A DNA stretch of 64,000 bases from Planctomycetota bacterium (GTDB taxonomy: Bacteria; Planctomycetota; MHYJ01; JACPRB01), in the NCBI GenBank assembly GCA_016209705.1, contig JACQVR010000023.1, positions 28,892 through 92,891 of the forward strand, in the 5' to 3' direction. The stretch's first letter is position 1. Every line of letters starts with the position of its first letter. This document shows, piece after piece, positions 41,203-49,285 of the stretch. The translations under genes and the position numbers were made by a program. The notes under the pieces were generated by a model. The model was not told the DNA's origin. It made no database searches and was given only the letters and a program-made list of their open reading frames with translations.

Positions 41203-42522
41203 ATGAAGGGCATTGTCGTCGTTCCTGTCGGGTTGCTTCTTCTCGCAGCCACGGCCTGTTCGAGCATCGGACATCGAATCGAGCGCCTGGGTCCCGAATC
41301 GCTCCAGGACGGTTATCGCATACTTCATCCCTCCGTCCCGCTGCCTCGCGGCCAGGTGACGGGGAGCTGCGGTCCGGAGGCGTTCGCCGCGGTCTTCGCC
41401 TACTACCGCCAGCCCGTCTCGGTCCAGGAACTGGAGCAAGCCATCTATATCCCCGAATTGGTCGGCACCGACTCTACGGCCATCCCTGATCTCGTGCGCA
41501 AGAGAGGGCTGGCCGTGGAACTGACCCGCGGAGGGGGCGTGCCGCGAATCCGCGAGGCGATCCAGCGCGGAGCGCCGGCGGTGGCGATGGTCACGCGCGG
41601 CGGCCAATACCATTTCTTCGTGATCGTAGGCTACAACGACCGGACTCGCGAAGTGGTGTGCGAGGACTACGAAAACCGCCAGCTTCTGATTCCCTACGAA
41701 ACGCTCGAGGAGCTGTGGAAGCCGACCCAGTATTGGTGCGCCATCGTCCTGTCGGCGGAAGTGGAGACGCGGCTCCACCAGGGGTACGAATTCGAGCTCA
41801 ACGGCCAATACCGCCAAGCCATCGAAGTGTATGAAGGCGTCGTCAAGGACCATCCCGACTGCGGGCGGGCCTGGGCCGCGTTGGGAGACTGCTGGAATTT
41901 TCTGGGTCAATCCCAGCGAGCGGAAACATGCTACCGCGGGGCCCTGGAGCGTCAGCCCGGCCAGGCCCGCGCCCTCATCGGTTTGGGCGAAGGATTTCTG
42001 TTCCAGGGAGATCCACAGCGGGCCTTGGAACACTTCGAGCGCGCGCTCGCGTCCGCTCCCGATCACCCTCGCGCGATGAACGACGTGGCGCATACGCTCC
42101 TGGAGCTTCGCCTTCAACCGGATCGGGCGGAGCGCCTGGCGGCGGAGGCGGTCCGCGGGATGCGCGAGCGCGTGGCGGAGCTGGAGCGCGAAGCGTCCCG
42201 CCACATCCCGGGAAAAAACCTCCTCATCCGCCGGGAACTTCGCGACGCCCACTGGTCGCTCTCTTTCTTTCTTGGAACCCTCGGCGCCGCGCGGGAGGCC
42301 AACGGGAAGATGGAAGCGGCCGTGGCCGCGTGGCAGGCATCGGCGGACTTGCTGCCCGAGGATGAATACGATCACCGCGCGCGCCGCCACCTCCAGATGG
42401 GCGCTTGCTGGCAGAAGGCGGGACAAGACGGCAAGGCGCGGGAGCAGTGGGACTTGGGACTCAAGATCGCCGCGGATGACACCCTTCGCGCGGAGCTGAA
42501 AAAGCGACTCGAGGCCCGCTAA
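41203..42522 (+). CDS. PA2778-like C39-family cysteine peptidase with TPR domain, putative lipoprotein
   Basis: The 439-residue protein has a signal sequence with a possible lipobox (LAATAC, Cys about residue 19). The C39-like domain occupies about residues 45-175: nucleophile Cys in TGSCGPEAFAAVFAYYR, His in GGQYHFFVIVGYND, and Asp/Glu in CEDYENRQLLIP. TPR repeats follow at about residues 190-430 (YRQAIEVYEGVVKDHPDCGR, GRAWAALGDCWNFLGQSQRA, ALEHFERALASAPDHPRAMN). It lacks the membrane and ATPase parts of bacteriocin exporters, as PA2778-type proteins do. In Pseudomonas PA2778 is next to PA2779; here three PA2779-like genes precede it. Substrate unknown; the small neighbours are candidates. 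It overlaps the convergent OMP gene by 4 bp. Confidence 0.8.
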   Translation: MKGIVVVPVGLLLLAATACSSIGHRIERLGPESLQDGYRILHPSVPLPRGQVTGSCGPEAFAAVFAYYRQPVSVQELEQAIYIPELVGTDSTAIPDLVRKRGLAVELTRGGGVPRIREAIQRGAPAVAMVTRGGQYHFFVIVGYNDRTREVVCEDYENRQLLIPYETLEELWKPTQYWCAIVLSAEVETRLHQGYEFELNGQYRQAIEVYEGVVKDHPDCGRAWAALGDCWNFLGQSQRAETCYRGALERQPGQARALIGLGEGFLFQGDPQRALEHFERALASAPDHPRAMNDVAHTLLELRLQPDRAERLAAEAVRGMRERVAELEREASRHIPGKNLLIRRELRDAHWSLSFFLGTLGAAREANGKMEAAVAAWQASADLLPEDEYDHRARRHLQMGACWQKAGQDGKAREQWDLGLKIAADDTLRAELKKRLEAR

Positions 42523-43394
42523 AACCGGATCGTGGCCGACAGGTACGGCCCGCCCCAGAGGAATGAAAATTTGTTGTTTTCGAAGTTCTTGGGATCGTCC
42601 ACGACGACGCGAATTCTCGAGCTGATCGCGCGCATCCCCGCTTCGGCCACGACGGGTCCAAGACTGACGCGAAGACCGATCGATCCCTCGCCCAGGAGTC
42701 CCGACCACTCCTCGACCTGGAAGCCGAACGGATCGATTTCCTCCCCCAGCGAGAAGAACAGCATGCCGCCGCCGGCGAGCGAAATTTCCGGCGTCAGCGA
42801 ACTTTCGAATCGAAACCCCAGACCGGGCCATAACAGCCGCACCCGCTCGTCCGTGGATTGCGTCCCGTCGGCCAGCCGGGCTTTCACTTCGGTGTAGCGG
42901 AGGCCGAGCACGAAGGCGCCGTGAACGGGAAAGTTCCCCGCCACGTGGTCGTCGTAGACCGTGAAATCCAAGCCGGTGGACCACGCGCTCCAATCCGTCT
43001 CCAAGGTCCTGCCGGCGGGAAAGGTCCGGCCGTTGTAGACGACGGGTTCATCCAGCAGGCGCGTCCCCCGGACCCCGGCCTTCCAGAAGGACAGGGTGGT
43101 CCGCTCCACGTAGAGATCCCGCCGTCGCTCGATGAGTCCCGCCTCGAACATCCAGATCAGTTTGTCGTCATCCACGCCGAGGTCGGAATCCAAGCTGTAG
43201 GAGGATCCGTCGAGGATGGGATCGAAGCCGGTGGCTTCATCCGCTTCGAGCCGTCCGCTGAGCCGTCCGAAGAAGGCCGTGAGGCGAGGCACGACGCCAA
43301 TGACCCGCTCCGGCGGAGGAGGTTCGTCTTCCTGGGCGGACGCGACGGTTTGAGCGGACGCCGCCAGGAGGATTGAAAGCACGTGGCGTTTCAT
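42519..43394 (-). CDS. Outer-membrane beta-barrel protein
   Basis: The 291-residue protein has a signal peptide (MKRHVLSILLAASAQTVASA, then Q) and then alternating hydrophobic/polar strands (TDWSAWSTGLDFTVYDD, GAFVLGLRYTEVKARL, GLGFRFESSLTPEISLAGGG). It ends in YLSATIRF, with the C-terminal Phe that the BAM complex recognises. It is probably a small barrel of 8-12 strands. GAGGGAAG precedes the ATG. It is convergent with the C39 peptidase gene; the small basic protein gene lies upstream on the same strand but probably has a separate transcript. Role unknown. Confidence 0.75.
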   Translation of the reverse strand: MKRHVLSILLAASAQTVASAQEDEPPPPERVIGVVPRLTAFFGRLSGRLEADEATGFDPILDGSSYSLDSDLGVDDDKLIWMFEAGLIERRRDLYVERTTLSFWKAGVRGTRLLDEPVVYNGRTFPAGRTLETDWSAWSTGLDFTVYDDHVAGNFPVHGAFVLGLRYTEVKARLADGTQSTDERVRLLWPGLGFRFESSLTPEISLAGGGMLFFSLGEEIDPFGFQVEEWSGLLGEGSIGLRVSLGPVVAEAGMRAISSRIRVVVDDPKNFENNKFSFLWGGPYLSATIRF

Positions 43395-43473
43395 GGGCTT
43401 CCCTCAACTGCTGACGTGCAATGCCTTCGCGTGGCGCAACTATTTTCCACACGACCGCTCAAGAAAGATTCAG

Positions 43474-43764
43474 TTATTTCTTTTTCTCTTCCTTCTTGGG
43501 CGCGGCGCCCTTCGAAGCCGCCGGCGCGGCGGCCGCGGCGGGGGCCGGGGCGGCGCCGGCCGCGGGGGCCGCTTCCGCCGCAACTTCCTTCTTCTTGGCC
43601 TTCGCCCGCATCATGATGTGCCGGACCTTGGGCAATCCGAATACGGATTTATTCTCATCCCAGCGTTCTTCCTTCTTCAGCGCCTCCAGGCGCTCGCCAC
43701 GGGTCAGAACATTGCGGTGGCGGCGCAACTTGCTGGCCGGCACCAGGCTCTTATGAATCGACAT
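43474..43764 (-). CDS. PVC-type small basic protein (TIGR04137-like)
   Basis: The 96-residue protein begins MSIHKSLVPASKLRRHRNVL and continues TRGERLEALKKEERWDE and SVFGLPKVR. This matches the small basic protein conserved in Chlamydiae, Verrucomicrobia and Planctomycetes (RNVLtR.ERi..L ... GLPKvR), thought to be ribosome- or RNA-associated. The last 35 residues are an Ala/Pro/Lys low-complexity tail ending in KKEEKKK, which is longer than usual. GGGAGGTT precedes the ATG. It lies downstream of the SPOR-like gene on the same strand. It is one of the better lineage markers in the window. Confidence 0.8.
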   Translation of the reverse strand: MSIHKSLVPASKLRRHRNVLTRGERLEALKKEERWDENKSVFGLPKVRHIMMRAKAKKKEVAAEAAPAAGAAPAPAAAAAPAASKGAAPKKEEKKK

Positions 43765-43870
43765 GCGCGCAACCTCCCACGGCAGGACCGGAACGCGGCT
43801 TCCGTTGGAGAAGGCGCGGCGGCCTGCGGAAAGGCCGGAAGATAGCCTTTTTGGGAAGTCGGATCAAGGC

Positions 43871-44635
43871 TTACGGCGCGGGCACGAAACCGGCGGTCTT
43901 CTCGAAGGAGGTTTTGCCGACTCGAAGGGTCCTGAGCGCCTTCAAGGTCTCCTGGGCTTCCTTCGCCTTGCCTTCCGTCCAGATTCCGTAGAGCAGGGCG
44001 ACGCGCTGATCGGGCTCCGACCCGAGGACCATCACGCGGCCGTCCTTATACCCCTTTCGATCGAGGGCCAGCTTGAGCTGCTGGACAAGGTTATACGCGC
44101 GAACGCGCTCTTCGACGGAGCGGCAGCGATACTCGCATAGCTGGATGGTCCAGCGGGCGGCGGAAGCCGCTTTCGGAGCGGGCGGAGGCGCATCGGGCCG
44201 GCGTTCGGCCGCGGCGCGGGCTTCCGCTTGAGCGCGTCCGGAACGCACGCCGATCGAATACACCAGGAACAGAGTGCCAATGGCGATGAGGCCGGCGAAG
44301 AGCAAGGTATTGTAGCTGACGCGAACCGAGCGCTCTCCGGGATCGAAGGCGGCCGGCTCGTCCGCGGTCGCGGAAGCGGGCGGAGCGGGATGCGGTGGAG
44401 GCTCCGGCGGTAGGGGCCGTGCGGCGGGAGTCGCGGAGGTCGCCGACGCTTCGGATTCCGTCTCCTCCGCGGGCGTCTCTGGTTCGAGCGGTTCTTCCCG
44501 TGGCGGCGCGGGGTATTCGGCGGCGGGCCGCGGCGGTTCCGGCGGCGGCGCCGGGCGGACGGACGTTTCCGGCACGGAGGTTCCCACCGCGGCGCGAAGG
44601 ATCTCGTAGAGATTCGGAGCGTTGCGCGATTTCAT
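43871..44635 (-). CDS. Single-pass membrane protein with SPOR-like C-terminal domain
   Basis: The 254-residue protein has a proline/glutamate-rich cytoplasmic part (about residues 20-105), one membrane helix (about 107-127, LLFAGLIAIGTLFLVYSIGV) and a periplasmic domain (about 158-250). The latter starts ARWTIQLCEYRCRSVEERVR and has the beta-alpha-beta rhythm of SPOR-type peptidoglycan-binding domains (WTIQL, GRVMVLGSEPDQRVALLYGI, ALRTLRVGKTSF). SPOR domains bind denuded glycan strands at division sites. AGGAGAGGGG precedes the ATG, and a strong promoter lies about 50 bp upstream. SPOR assignment is by pattern and tentative. Confidence 0.6.
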   Translation of the reverse strand: MKSRNAPNLYEILRAAVGTSVPETSVRPAPPPEPPRPAAEYPAPPREEPLEPETPAEETESEASATSATPAARPLPPEPPPHPAPPASATADEPAAFDPGERSVRVSYNTLLFAGLIAIGTLFLVYSIGVRSGRAQAEARAAAERRPDAPPPAPKAASAARWTIQLCEYRCRSVEERVRAYNLVQQLKLALDRKGYKDGRVMVLGSEPDQRVALLYGIWTEGKAKEAQETLKALRTLRVGKTSFEKTAGFVPAP

Positions 44636-44675
44636 GTTCCCCTCTCCTGGCGGCAGCGCCGCCGCCTCTTTATAA

Positions 44676-44703
44676 ATTATAAAATATAAATTGTGCCAGT
44701 CAA
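44676..44703 (-). promoter_or_regulatory. Promoter of the SPOR-like gene
   Basis: On the minus strand TTGACT (44703-44698), 16-bp spacer, TATAAT (44681-44676), in an AT-rich stretch. Confidence 0.7.
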
Positions 44704-44796
44704 CGTTACAATAAATTTTGAGAATATTTCGTAACCGTTACGATAAGTTTTGAGAATTATTTGTAACGGTCAGATTACGTCTTGAAACTACATGGT
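44702..44796. repeat. Three tandem 31-32-bp imperfect repeats between divergent promoters
   Basis: The copies are at 44702-44732, 44733-44764 and 44765-44796. Each starts with AAC and ends with GT. Copies 1 and 2 share TTTTGAGAAT. GTAAC recurs at 44731, 44763 and 44795, exactly 32 bp apart, and GTTAC at 44705 and 44737. A palindrome CGTAAC-C-GTTACG spans 44730-44742. The block lies exactly between the promoters of the SPOR-like gene (minus) and rpsU (plus). Confidence 0.75.
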
Positions 44797-44818
44797 AACG
44801 CGCGACCGGGGATAGGCC

Positions 44819-44847
44819 TTGCGGCCTCGGCCGTTCCTCATTATACT
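44819..44847 (+). promoter_or_regulatory. Promoter of rpsU
   Basis: TTGCGG (44819-44824), 17-bp spacer, TATACT (44842-44847), 33 bp before the GTG start of rpsU. Confidence 0.55.
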
Positions 44848-44880
44848 TTGCGCCTCTGGACCTTTAAGAAAGAGGTGCTC

Positions 44881-45072
44881 GTGATCCGCGTCAAGGCGCG
44901 CATGAATGAGGGATTGGACCAGCTTCTCAAACGCTTCAAGAAAGCCTGTGAAAAGGAAGGGCTGACCCGAGAGATCAAGAGAACTTCCTACTACGAGAAG
45001 CCCAGCGAGGTCCGCCGCCGCCGCGAGCGCCAGCTCATCCGGAAGATACAGAAGGAAGCCCGCCCTCATTAG
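44881..45072 (+). CDS. rpsU: 30S ribosomal protein S21
   Basis: The 63-residue protein from the GTG at 44881 reads VIRVKARMNEGLDQLLKRFK and continues KACEKEGLTREIKRTSYYEK and PSEVRRRRERQLIRKI. This is the S21 pattern with its basic, helix-forming C-terminus. S21 sits at the platform of the small subunit near the anti-Shine-Dalgarno. The frame is open 33 codons upstream, into the repeat block, but AGAGGTG sits just before the GTG and the family starts here. The ABC transporter operon begins 68 bp downstream. Confidence 0.93.
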   Translation: MIRVKARMNEGLDQLLKRFKKACEKEGLTREIKRTSYYEKPSEVRRRRERQLIRKIQKEARPH

Positions 45073-45140
45073 CGGGTCCGGAATTTCGATCGCACGGTCC
45101 TTCACCGCTCGGCCAGCCCGTTGATATGCTCCGAGGCGAC

Positions 45141-46001
45141 ATGTCCGAGCCCGTCATCGAGGCGGTTCGCCTCACCAAGGTCTACAAGGACTTCTGGGGC
45201 CGCCCGCGACTCACGGCCGTGGACGGCCTGAGCTTCCAAGTCGCCCGCGGCGAGATCTTCGGCCTCATCGGCCCCAACGGCTCCGGCAAGACGACGACCA
45301 TGAAGCTGCTGCTGGGGCTGATCACCCCCACGTCCGGCGCGGCGCGCGTGCTGGGCCGCCCTTCCACCGACGTGGCCACCAAGGCGCGCATCGGCTTCCT
45401 CCCCGAAGAATCGTATCTCTACCGGTTTCTCAACGCGGACGAAACGCTGGACTTTTACGCGCGCCTGTTCCACCTCGACCGCCCCACGCGCCGCTCGCGC
45501 ATCGACGCCCTCATCCGCCGGTTCGGCATGGAGCGCGCCCGCAAGCGCCCCCTCCGCGAGTACTCCAAAGGCATGGTCCGGCGCATCAGTTTCGCCCAGG
45601 CGCTCATCAACGATCCCGAAATTGTCTTTCTCGACGAACCCACGTCGGGGCTCGATCCCATCTCCTCCCGCGACATGAAGGACCTGATTCTCGATCTGAA
45701 GTCCCGCGGCAAGACCGTCTTTCTCTCCAGCCACCTTCTGGCCGACGTCCAAGCGATCTGCGACCGCATCGCCATCGTCCACGAGGGAACGCTCAAGCAG
45801 TACGGGGCGGTCCGCGACATCCTGGTTCGCAAGGACCACATCTCGATGACGTTCCGCAACCTGAGCGAGGAAACGCGTAAGAAACTCGAAGCGCTGGCCG
45901 CCCAAGAGGGGGCGTCCCTCGTCGCTTCCGACCACACCCTGGAAACGCTCGAGGACGTCTTCCTGCGCACGGTGCAGGGAGACGGCGCTTCGAAGCCGTG
46001 A
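45141..46001 (+). CDS. ABC-2-type transporter ATP-binding protein
   Basis: The protein (286 residues from the ATG at 45141; an ATG at 45126 adds five) has a Walker A GLIGPNGSGKTTTMKLLLGL, a Q-loop-type region GFLPEESYLYRFLNADETLD, signature SKGMVRRISFAQALI (a variant of LSGGQ), Walker B IVFLDEPTSGLDP and H-loop VFLSSHLLADVQ. The C-terminal 60 residues extend beyond the nucleotide-binding domain, as in DrrA/NatA-type exporters. GAGG precedes the chosen start. The permease gene starts at an overlapping GTGA. Substrate unknown. Confidence 0.9.
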   Translation: MSEPVIEAVRLTKVYKDFWGRPRLTAVDGLSFQVARGEIFGLIGPNGSGKTTTMKLLLGLITPTSGAARVLGRPSTDVATKARIGFLPEESYLYRFLNADETLDFYARLFHLDRPTRRSRIDALIRRFGMERARKRPLREYSKGMVRRISFAQALINDPEIVFLDEPTSGLDPISSRDMKDLILDLKSRGKTVFLSSHLLADVQAICDRIAIVHEGTLKQYGAVRDILVRKDHISMTFRNLSEETRKKLEALAAQEGASLVASDHTLETLEDVFLRTVQGDGASKP

Positions 46002-47359
46002 AGGCCGCCGCGTCGGAGTCGACGATCGAGACGGCCACGCGAGCCATGGGCTTAGGGGCCACGCTGGGACGACTCCGGGCCGTGGCGGCGTTGACGTTCA
46101 AGGAAGCGATCCGGCGCCGCATTTTCCTCGTCGTCGTCATCGTCGGAATCGGCATCGTGAGCTCCGCCGCTTTCTTTCCCACGGTCGATCCGTCCGGACG
46201 CTTGCGCCTCATCGAAATCTGGTCGGTCCGAACCATCACGTTCTTCTGCTCCCTGGGCGCCGTCTTTCTGGCCGGCTTCTCGCTTCCCGGCGACTTCGAG
46301 CAACGCCGGGTCTACACCCTCGTCACCAAACCCATTCATAAAGGAACCCTCTTTCTCGGGAAGCTCCTGGGGTTCACGGGACTCCTGGCCGTCTTTCTGG
46401 CGATCATGGCCGTCCTGACGCTGGCGTACATCCGACTGGTCGCGGCGGTGACCCCGGAGTTCCCCGCCCTGGCCGCTCTTCCTCGACATCCGGCCGCCTC
46501 GCTCACGGGCGAAGGCCCCCACTTGAAATCCGGCACGTCGGACGCGCTGGCGGTTCGATCGGATCAACCCGGAGCCCTGGTGTGGAAATTTCGCGGGCTG
46601 CCGCCCCGGGGTTTCGACGACGCGGCGAAAGGCGTGTTGAAGCTGGACCTGGAAAGAATCCAGGGCGGCTTCGCGCTGCAAGGGGAAGTGAAGTTGACCG
46701 CCGTCAATCCCGCCGACGGCGCGACGCACGACCAGACCCTCCTGGTCCAAACCAACCGCCTCACGGAATTCCAGGTCCCGTCCCGATGCATCTCTCCGGA
46801 GGGCGGCATGGATCTGCGCATTTCCGGCGCGGGAAGCGACCTCCTCATCGCCGCCCAACGCGACTCGATCACACTGGCGTCACGGTCCGTCAACTTCGAA
46901 CTGAATTTTCTCCGCGGAACGCTTCTGATCCTGATGCAGTCGATGCTCGTCCTCGGCGTGACCCTGGCCGCCTCGACGTTCGTATCGGCGCCCGTGAGCA
47001 TTCTCCTGGGAATCACGATGCTCCTGGTCGGAAGCGCGTGGTCGTTCGTCACGGAATCGCTGGAAGACGTGGACACGGCCCTCCAGGAGGTCCGCCGCCG
47101 CGAAGCCAAGGGAAAACCCCCGCCACGGACCCCGGAGAATATTCCTCCATGGCTTCTGGAACTTTCCAGCGCCGTCTCCCGGGTCGTGCTCCAAGCGGTT
47201 CCGAACTTCGAACGATACAATCTCTCCGAATGGCTTCTGACCGACACGGCCGTCGCGTGGCGGGATCTCCTCGACGCCGGATGGGCGTTCACTCCCCGAT
47301 TCGCCCTCCTGCTGGCGCTCGGCCTGACGGCGATGGCCTTCCGCGACTTCGCCACATAA
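45998..47359 (+). CDS. ABC-2-type transporter permease
   Basis: The 453-residue protein has a membrane helix near residues 43-65 (FLVVVIVGIGIVSSAAFFP) and further helices at about 80-150. A large extracytoplasmic domain of about 150 residues follows (about 160-310), then a second helix set (LILMQSMLVLGVTLAASTFV, ILLGITMLLVGSAW) and a final helix near the C-terminus. DFEQRRVYTLVTKPI is typical of the cytoplasmic loop of ABC-2 permeases (VSG..ER...tlL.kPi). It starts with a GTG overlapping the ATPase stop and is followed 14 bp later by a membrane-anchored protein. The operon probably moves a substrate across the inner membrane; substrate unknown. Confidence 0.85.
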   Translation: MKAAASESTIETATRAMGLGATLGRLRAVAALTFKEAIRRRIFLVVVIVGIGIVSSAAFFPTVDPSGRLRLIEIWSVRTITFFCSLGAVFLAGFSLPGDFEQRRVYTLVTKPIHKGTLFLGKLLGFTGLLAVFLAIMAVLTLAYIRLVAAVTPEFPALAALPRHPAASLTGEGPHLKSGTSDALAVRSDQPGALVWKFRGLPPRGFDDAAKGVLKLDLERIQGGFALQGEVKLTAVNPADGATHDQTLLVQTNRLTEFQVPSRCISPEGGMDLRISGAGSDLLIAAQRDSITLASRSVNFELNFLRGTLLILMQSMLVLGVTLAASTFVSAPVSILLGITMLLVGSAWSFVTESLEDVDTALQEVRRREAKGKPPPRTPENIPPWLLELSSAVSRVVLQAVPNFERYNLSEWLLTDTAVAWRDLLDAGWAFTPRFALLLALGLTAMAFRDFAT

Positions 47360-47373
47360 CCTCGACATAGGAC

Positions 47374-49068
47374 ATGAACAAGCTCACGCTCGCCCTCCTG
47401 GTCGGGCTGATCGGCCTGCTGGCCGCGATCCAGTTCTGGGGACTGGAGCCGTCGCCGGAGCAGGCCCTGGAACGCCAGTCCATGAATTTCGGCGAACTGC
47501 GGGCGACGGCCCTGCTGCCCACCTACGTCGGCTCGCTGTTCCTGGGCTCGTTCCGGGCCGTGGCGGTGGACGTCTTGTGGATCCAACTGTACCGCATGCG
47601 GCAGCAGGAGCATCGATACTTCGAGACCGTCGAGATCATGGAACTCATCTCCCGCCTCCAGCCGCGCAATCCGGAAGTACACGTCTACCTGAGCCACGAC
47701 ATGGCGTACAACATCGCCAACCAATTCCTCCCCGATCGGGAAAGGACGGAATTGGCCCTGCTGGAGGCGGAGGAGAACCGGCCCGAGATCACCGCCGAGC
47801 GCGCCGCCCAGATCCGGATCCTGGAAGCGGAACTGCGGGAGCGCATCGACGAGAAACTCGCCCACTTCAAGCGCTGGATCAAGGCGGGATTGGAGAAGCT
47901 GCTCGACGGCATCCACCATCTGAAGGACGATCCGTATCTCAAATCGCAAGTCGCCTGGACGCTCTGGCACAAGGGATCGTACCGCGACGGCGTCTTCGAA
48001 GAAGACTTCCTTCGCATCATCGAGACCGACCCGGAGATTCAAGTCCGGCTTCTGGGAGGAAAAGCCGCCGAGACACCGCTCAGCGCCTTCGAGCTGGCGG
48101 AGCACTGGTATGGTCTGACGTTGGACGACCTGCGGCAGCTCCAACAGCAACAGCGTTTCACGTACTACGCCGGGTTCGTCGATCGGCTCCAACGCGGATC
48201 GACGGAAGAACGCGACTACGCCACCACGCAGATGGGGCTCAACCTGCACCCCATGAACATCGACGGCATGCGCCGGCACGCTCGATTTCTGCACGCCTGC
48301 TACACGTGGCATCGAGCGGAGCTCGAGGAGGCACGCGGCCGCGGCGCTGAAGCGGCCTCTCTGTTCGCGGCCGCACGGGATTCCTTCGAGCGCTCGGCCG
48401 CGCGAGGGGACGCCGTGCGCGCCACCTATCCCGATAGTCCGCGGATCTTCCAGGAGTATTCCCAGCTTGATCGCCGCTTGGCGGTCCTGATGGAAGAACG
48501 GCGGACCGCGCCCCGGCCGATCCCCCCGGAGGACCGAGCGCGGTATCTGACTCGGTTGATCGGTCTTCGCCACGATTTGATTTCCAAAGGCTATCCCAAT
48601 CTCGATTACGGTTTCGTTCTGGCGCGCGCCGGCGCCGTGAAAATCGAACTGGGCGGAGACCCCTGGGAATACAACGACGACATCCATGCCGCCACGCCCT
48701 TGTGGCCCGGCCGGCCCGTCCGGGCGACGCTGGGACCGGACCGAACCGATGCCGACGCCTATCAGCCTCAAGTCCCCCGCCCGCATGCTCACGACGCGTC
48801 CGAACCGGCGCCGCCGATCTCCTTGGGATTCCGGATCCGGCGCACCGGAGCGGTGGATCTGGCGGTGACCCTCTATGCCTTGTCCTTACAGGGAACCGAC
48901 CTGAAACCCGTCGACCGATTCGACGTGCGCGGTCCGGAGCTCCAGGAAAAGTGGATCAACGTGGAGCCGCCGGGTCCCTACTTTCTGGTCGTGCGAGCCG
49001 CCGAGCCCGGCCCCTCTCCGTCCGAAAACGGCTCGTATATTCTCCAGTTCGGGGGAGTGAAACAGTAA
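47374..49068 (+). CDS. Membrane-anchored protein of the ABC operon, unknown family
   Basis: The 564-residue protein has an N-terminal membrane anchor (about residues 4-22), a helical section resembling TPR or alpha-solenoid (about 50-380; DVLWIQLYRMRQQEHRYFET, then VEIMELISRLQPRNPEVHVY) and a beta-rich C-terminal part (about 420-560). The last section ends NGSYILQFGGVKQ and might be a jelly-roll or pre-peptidase-like fold. It lies 14 bp after the permease gene, so it is likely a dedicated extracytoplasmic partner of the exporter. No enzyme motif was found. Confidence 0.6.
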   Translation: MNKLTLALLVGLIGLLAAIQFWGLEPSPEQALERQSMNFGELRATALLPTYVGSLFLGSFRAVAVDVLWIQLYRMRQQEHRYFETVEIMELISRLQPRNPEVHVYLSHDMAYNIANQFLPDRERTELALLEAEENRPEITAERAAQIRILEAELRERIDEKLAHFKRWIKAGLEKLLDGIHHLKDDPYLKSQVAWTLWHKGSYRDGVFEEDFLRIIETDPEIQVRLLGGKAAETPLSAFELAEHWYGLTLDDLRQLQQQQRFTYYAGFVDRLQRGSTEERDYATTQMGLNLHPMNIDGMRRHARFLHACYTWHRAELEEARGRGAEAASLFAAARDSFERSAARGDAVRATYPDSPRIFQEYSQLDRRLAVLMEERRTAPRPIPPEDRARYLTRLIGLRHDLISKGYPNLDYGFVLARAGAVKIELGGDPWEYNDDIHAATPLWPGRPVRATLGPDRTDADAYQPQVPRPHAHDASEPAPPISLGFRIRRTGAVDLAVTLYALSLQGTDLKPVDRFDVRGPELQEKWINVEPPGPYFLVVRAAEPGPSPSENGSYILQFGGVKQ

Positions 49069-49285
49069 CCCCGTCCGTTCCTCCGACTTTTCTGAAGAAG
49101 GGGCGGGGCTCGCTTGACTCCCCGAGTCGAGATTGCTACTAGTACTCCGACTTTGGAGCCCGCCGCAGAGCCGTTCTTACCGCGCGGCGGACTCGCCGCC
49201 GAAGCCCCCCGCCCTTCCGGAAGCCGTTCGTCGGGATCGTCGGGGCGATCGCGGCCGACCCACCCGCTACGCGAAAGGAGACCCG
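49069..49285 (+). promoter_or_regulatory. Gap with promoter of the pyrophosphatase gene
   Basis: TTGACT (49114-49119), 17-bp spacer, TACTAG (49137-49142). A perfect palindrome GACTC-CCC-GAGTC (49116-49128) overlaps the -35. The remainder of the gap is GC-rich leader without a gene; the frame open from 49133 is rejected as coding because it lies before the strong ribosome binding site. Confidence 0.45.

Noticed and set aside
43812..43860. AAAGGC...GCCTTTTT hairpin between the small basic protein and SPOR-like genes as a terminator
   Set aside because: Its T-run faces the plus strand, where no gene ends, and the stem is only six pairs, so it is not reported as a functional terminator.
44782..45072. 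Longer version of ribosomal protein S21 starting at 44782
   Set aside because: The extra 33 residues come from the repeat block and the promoter, and the ribosome binding site is before the GTG at 44881.
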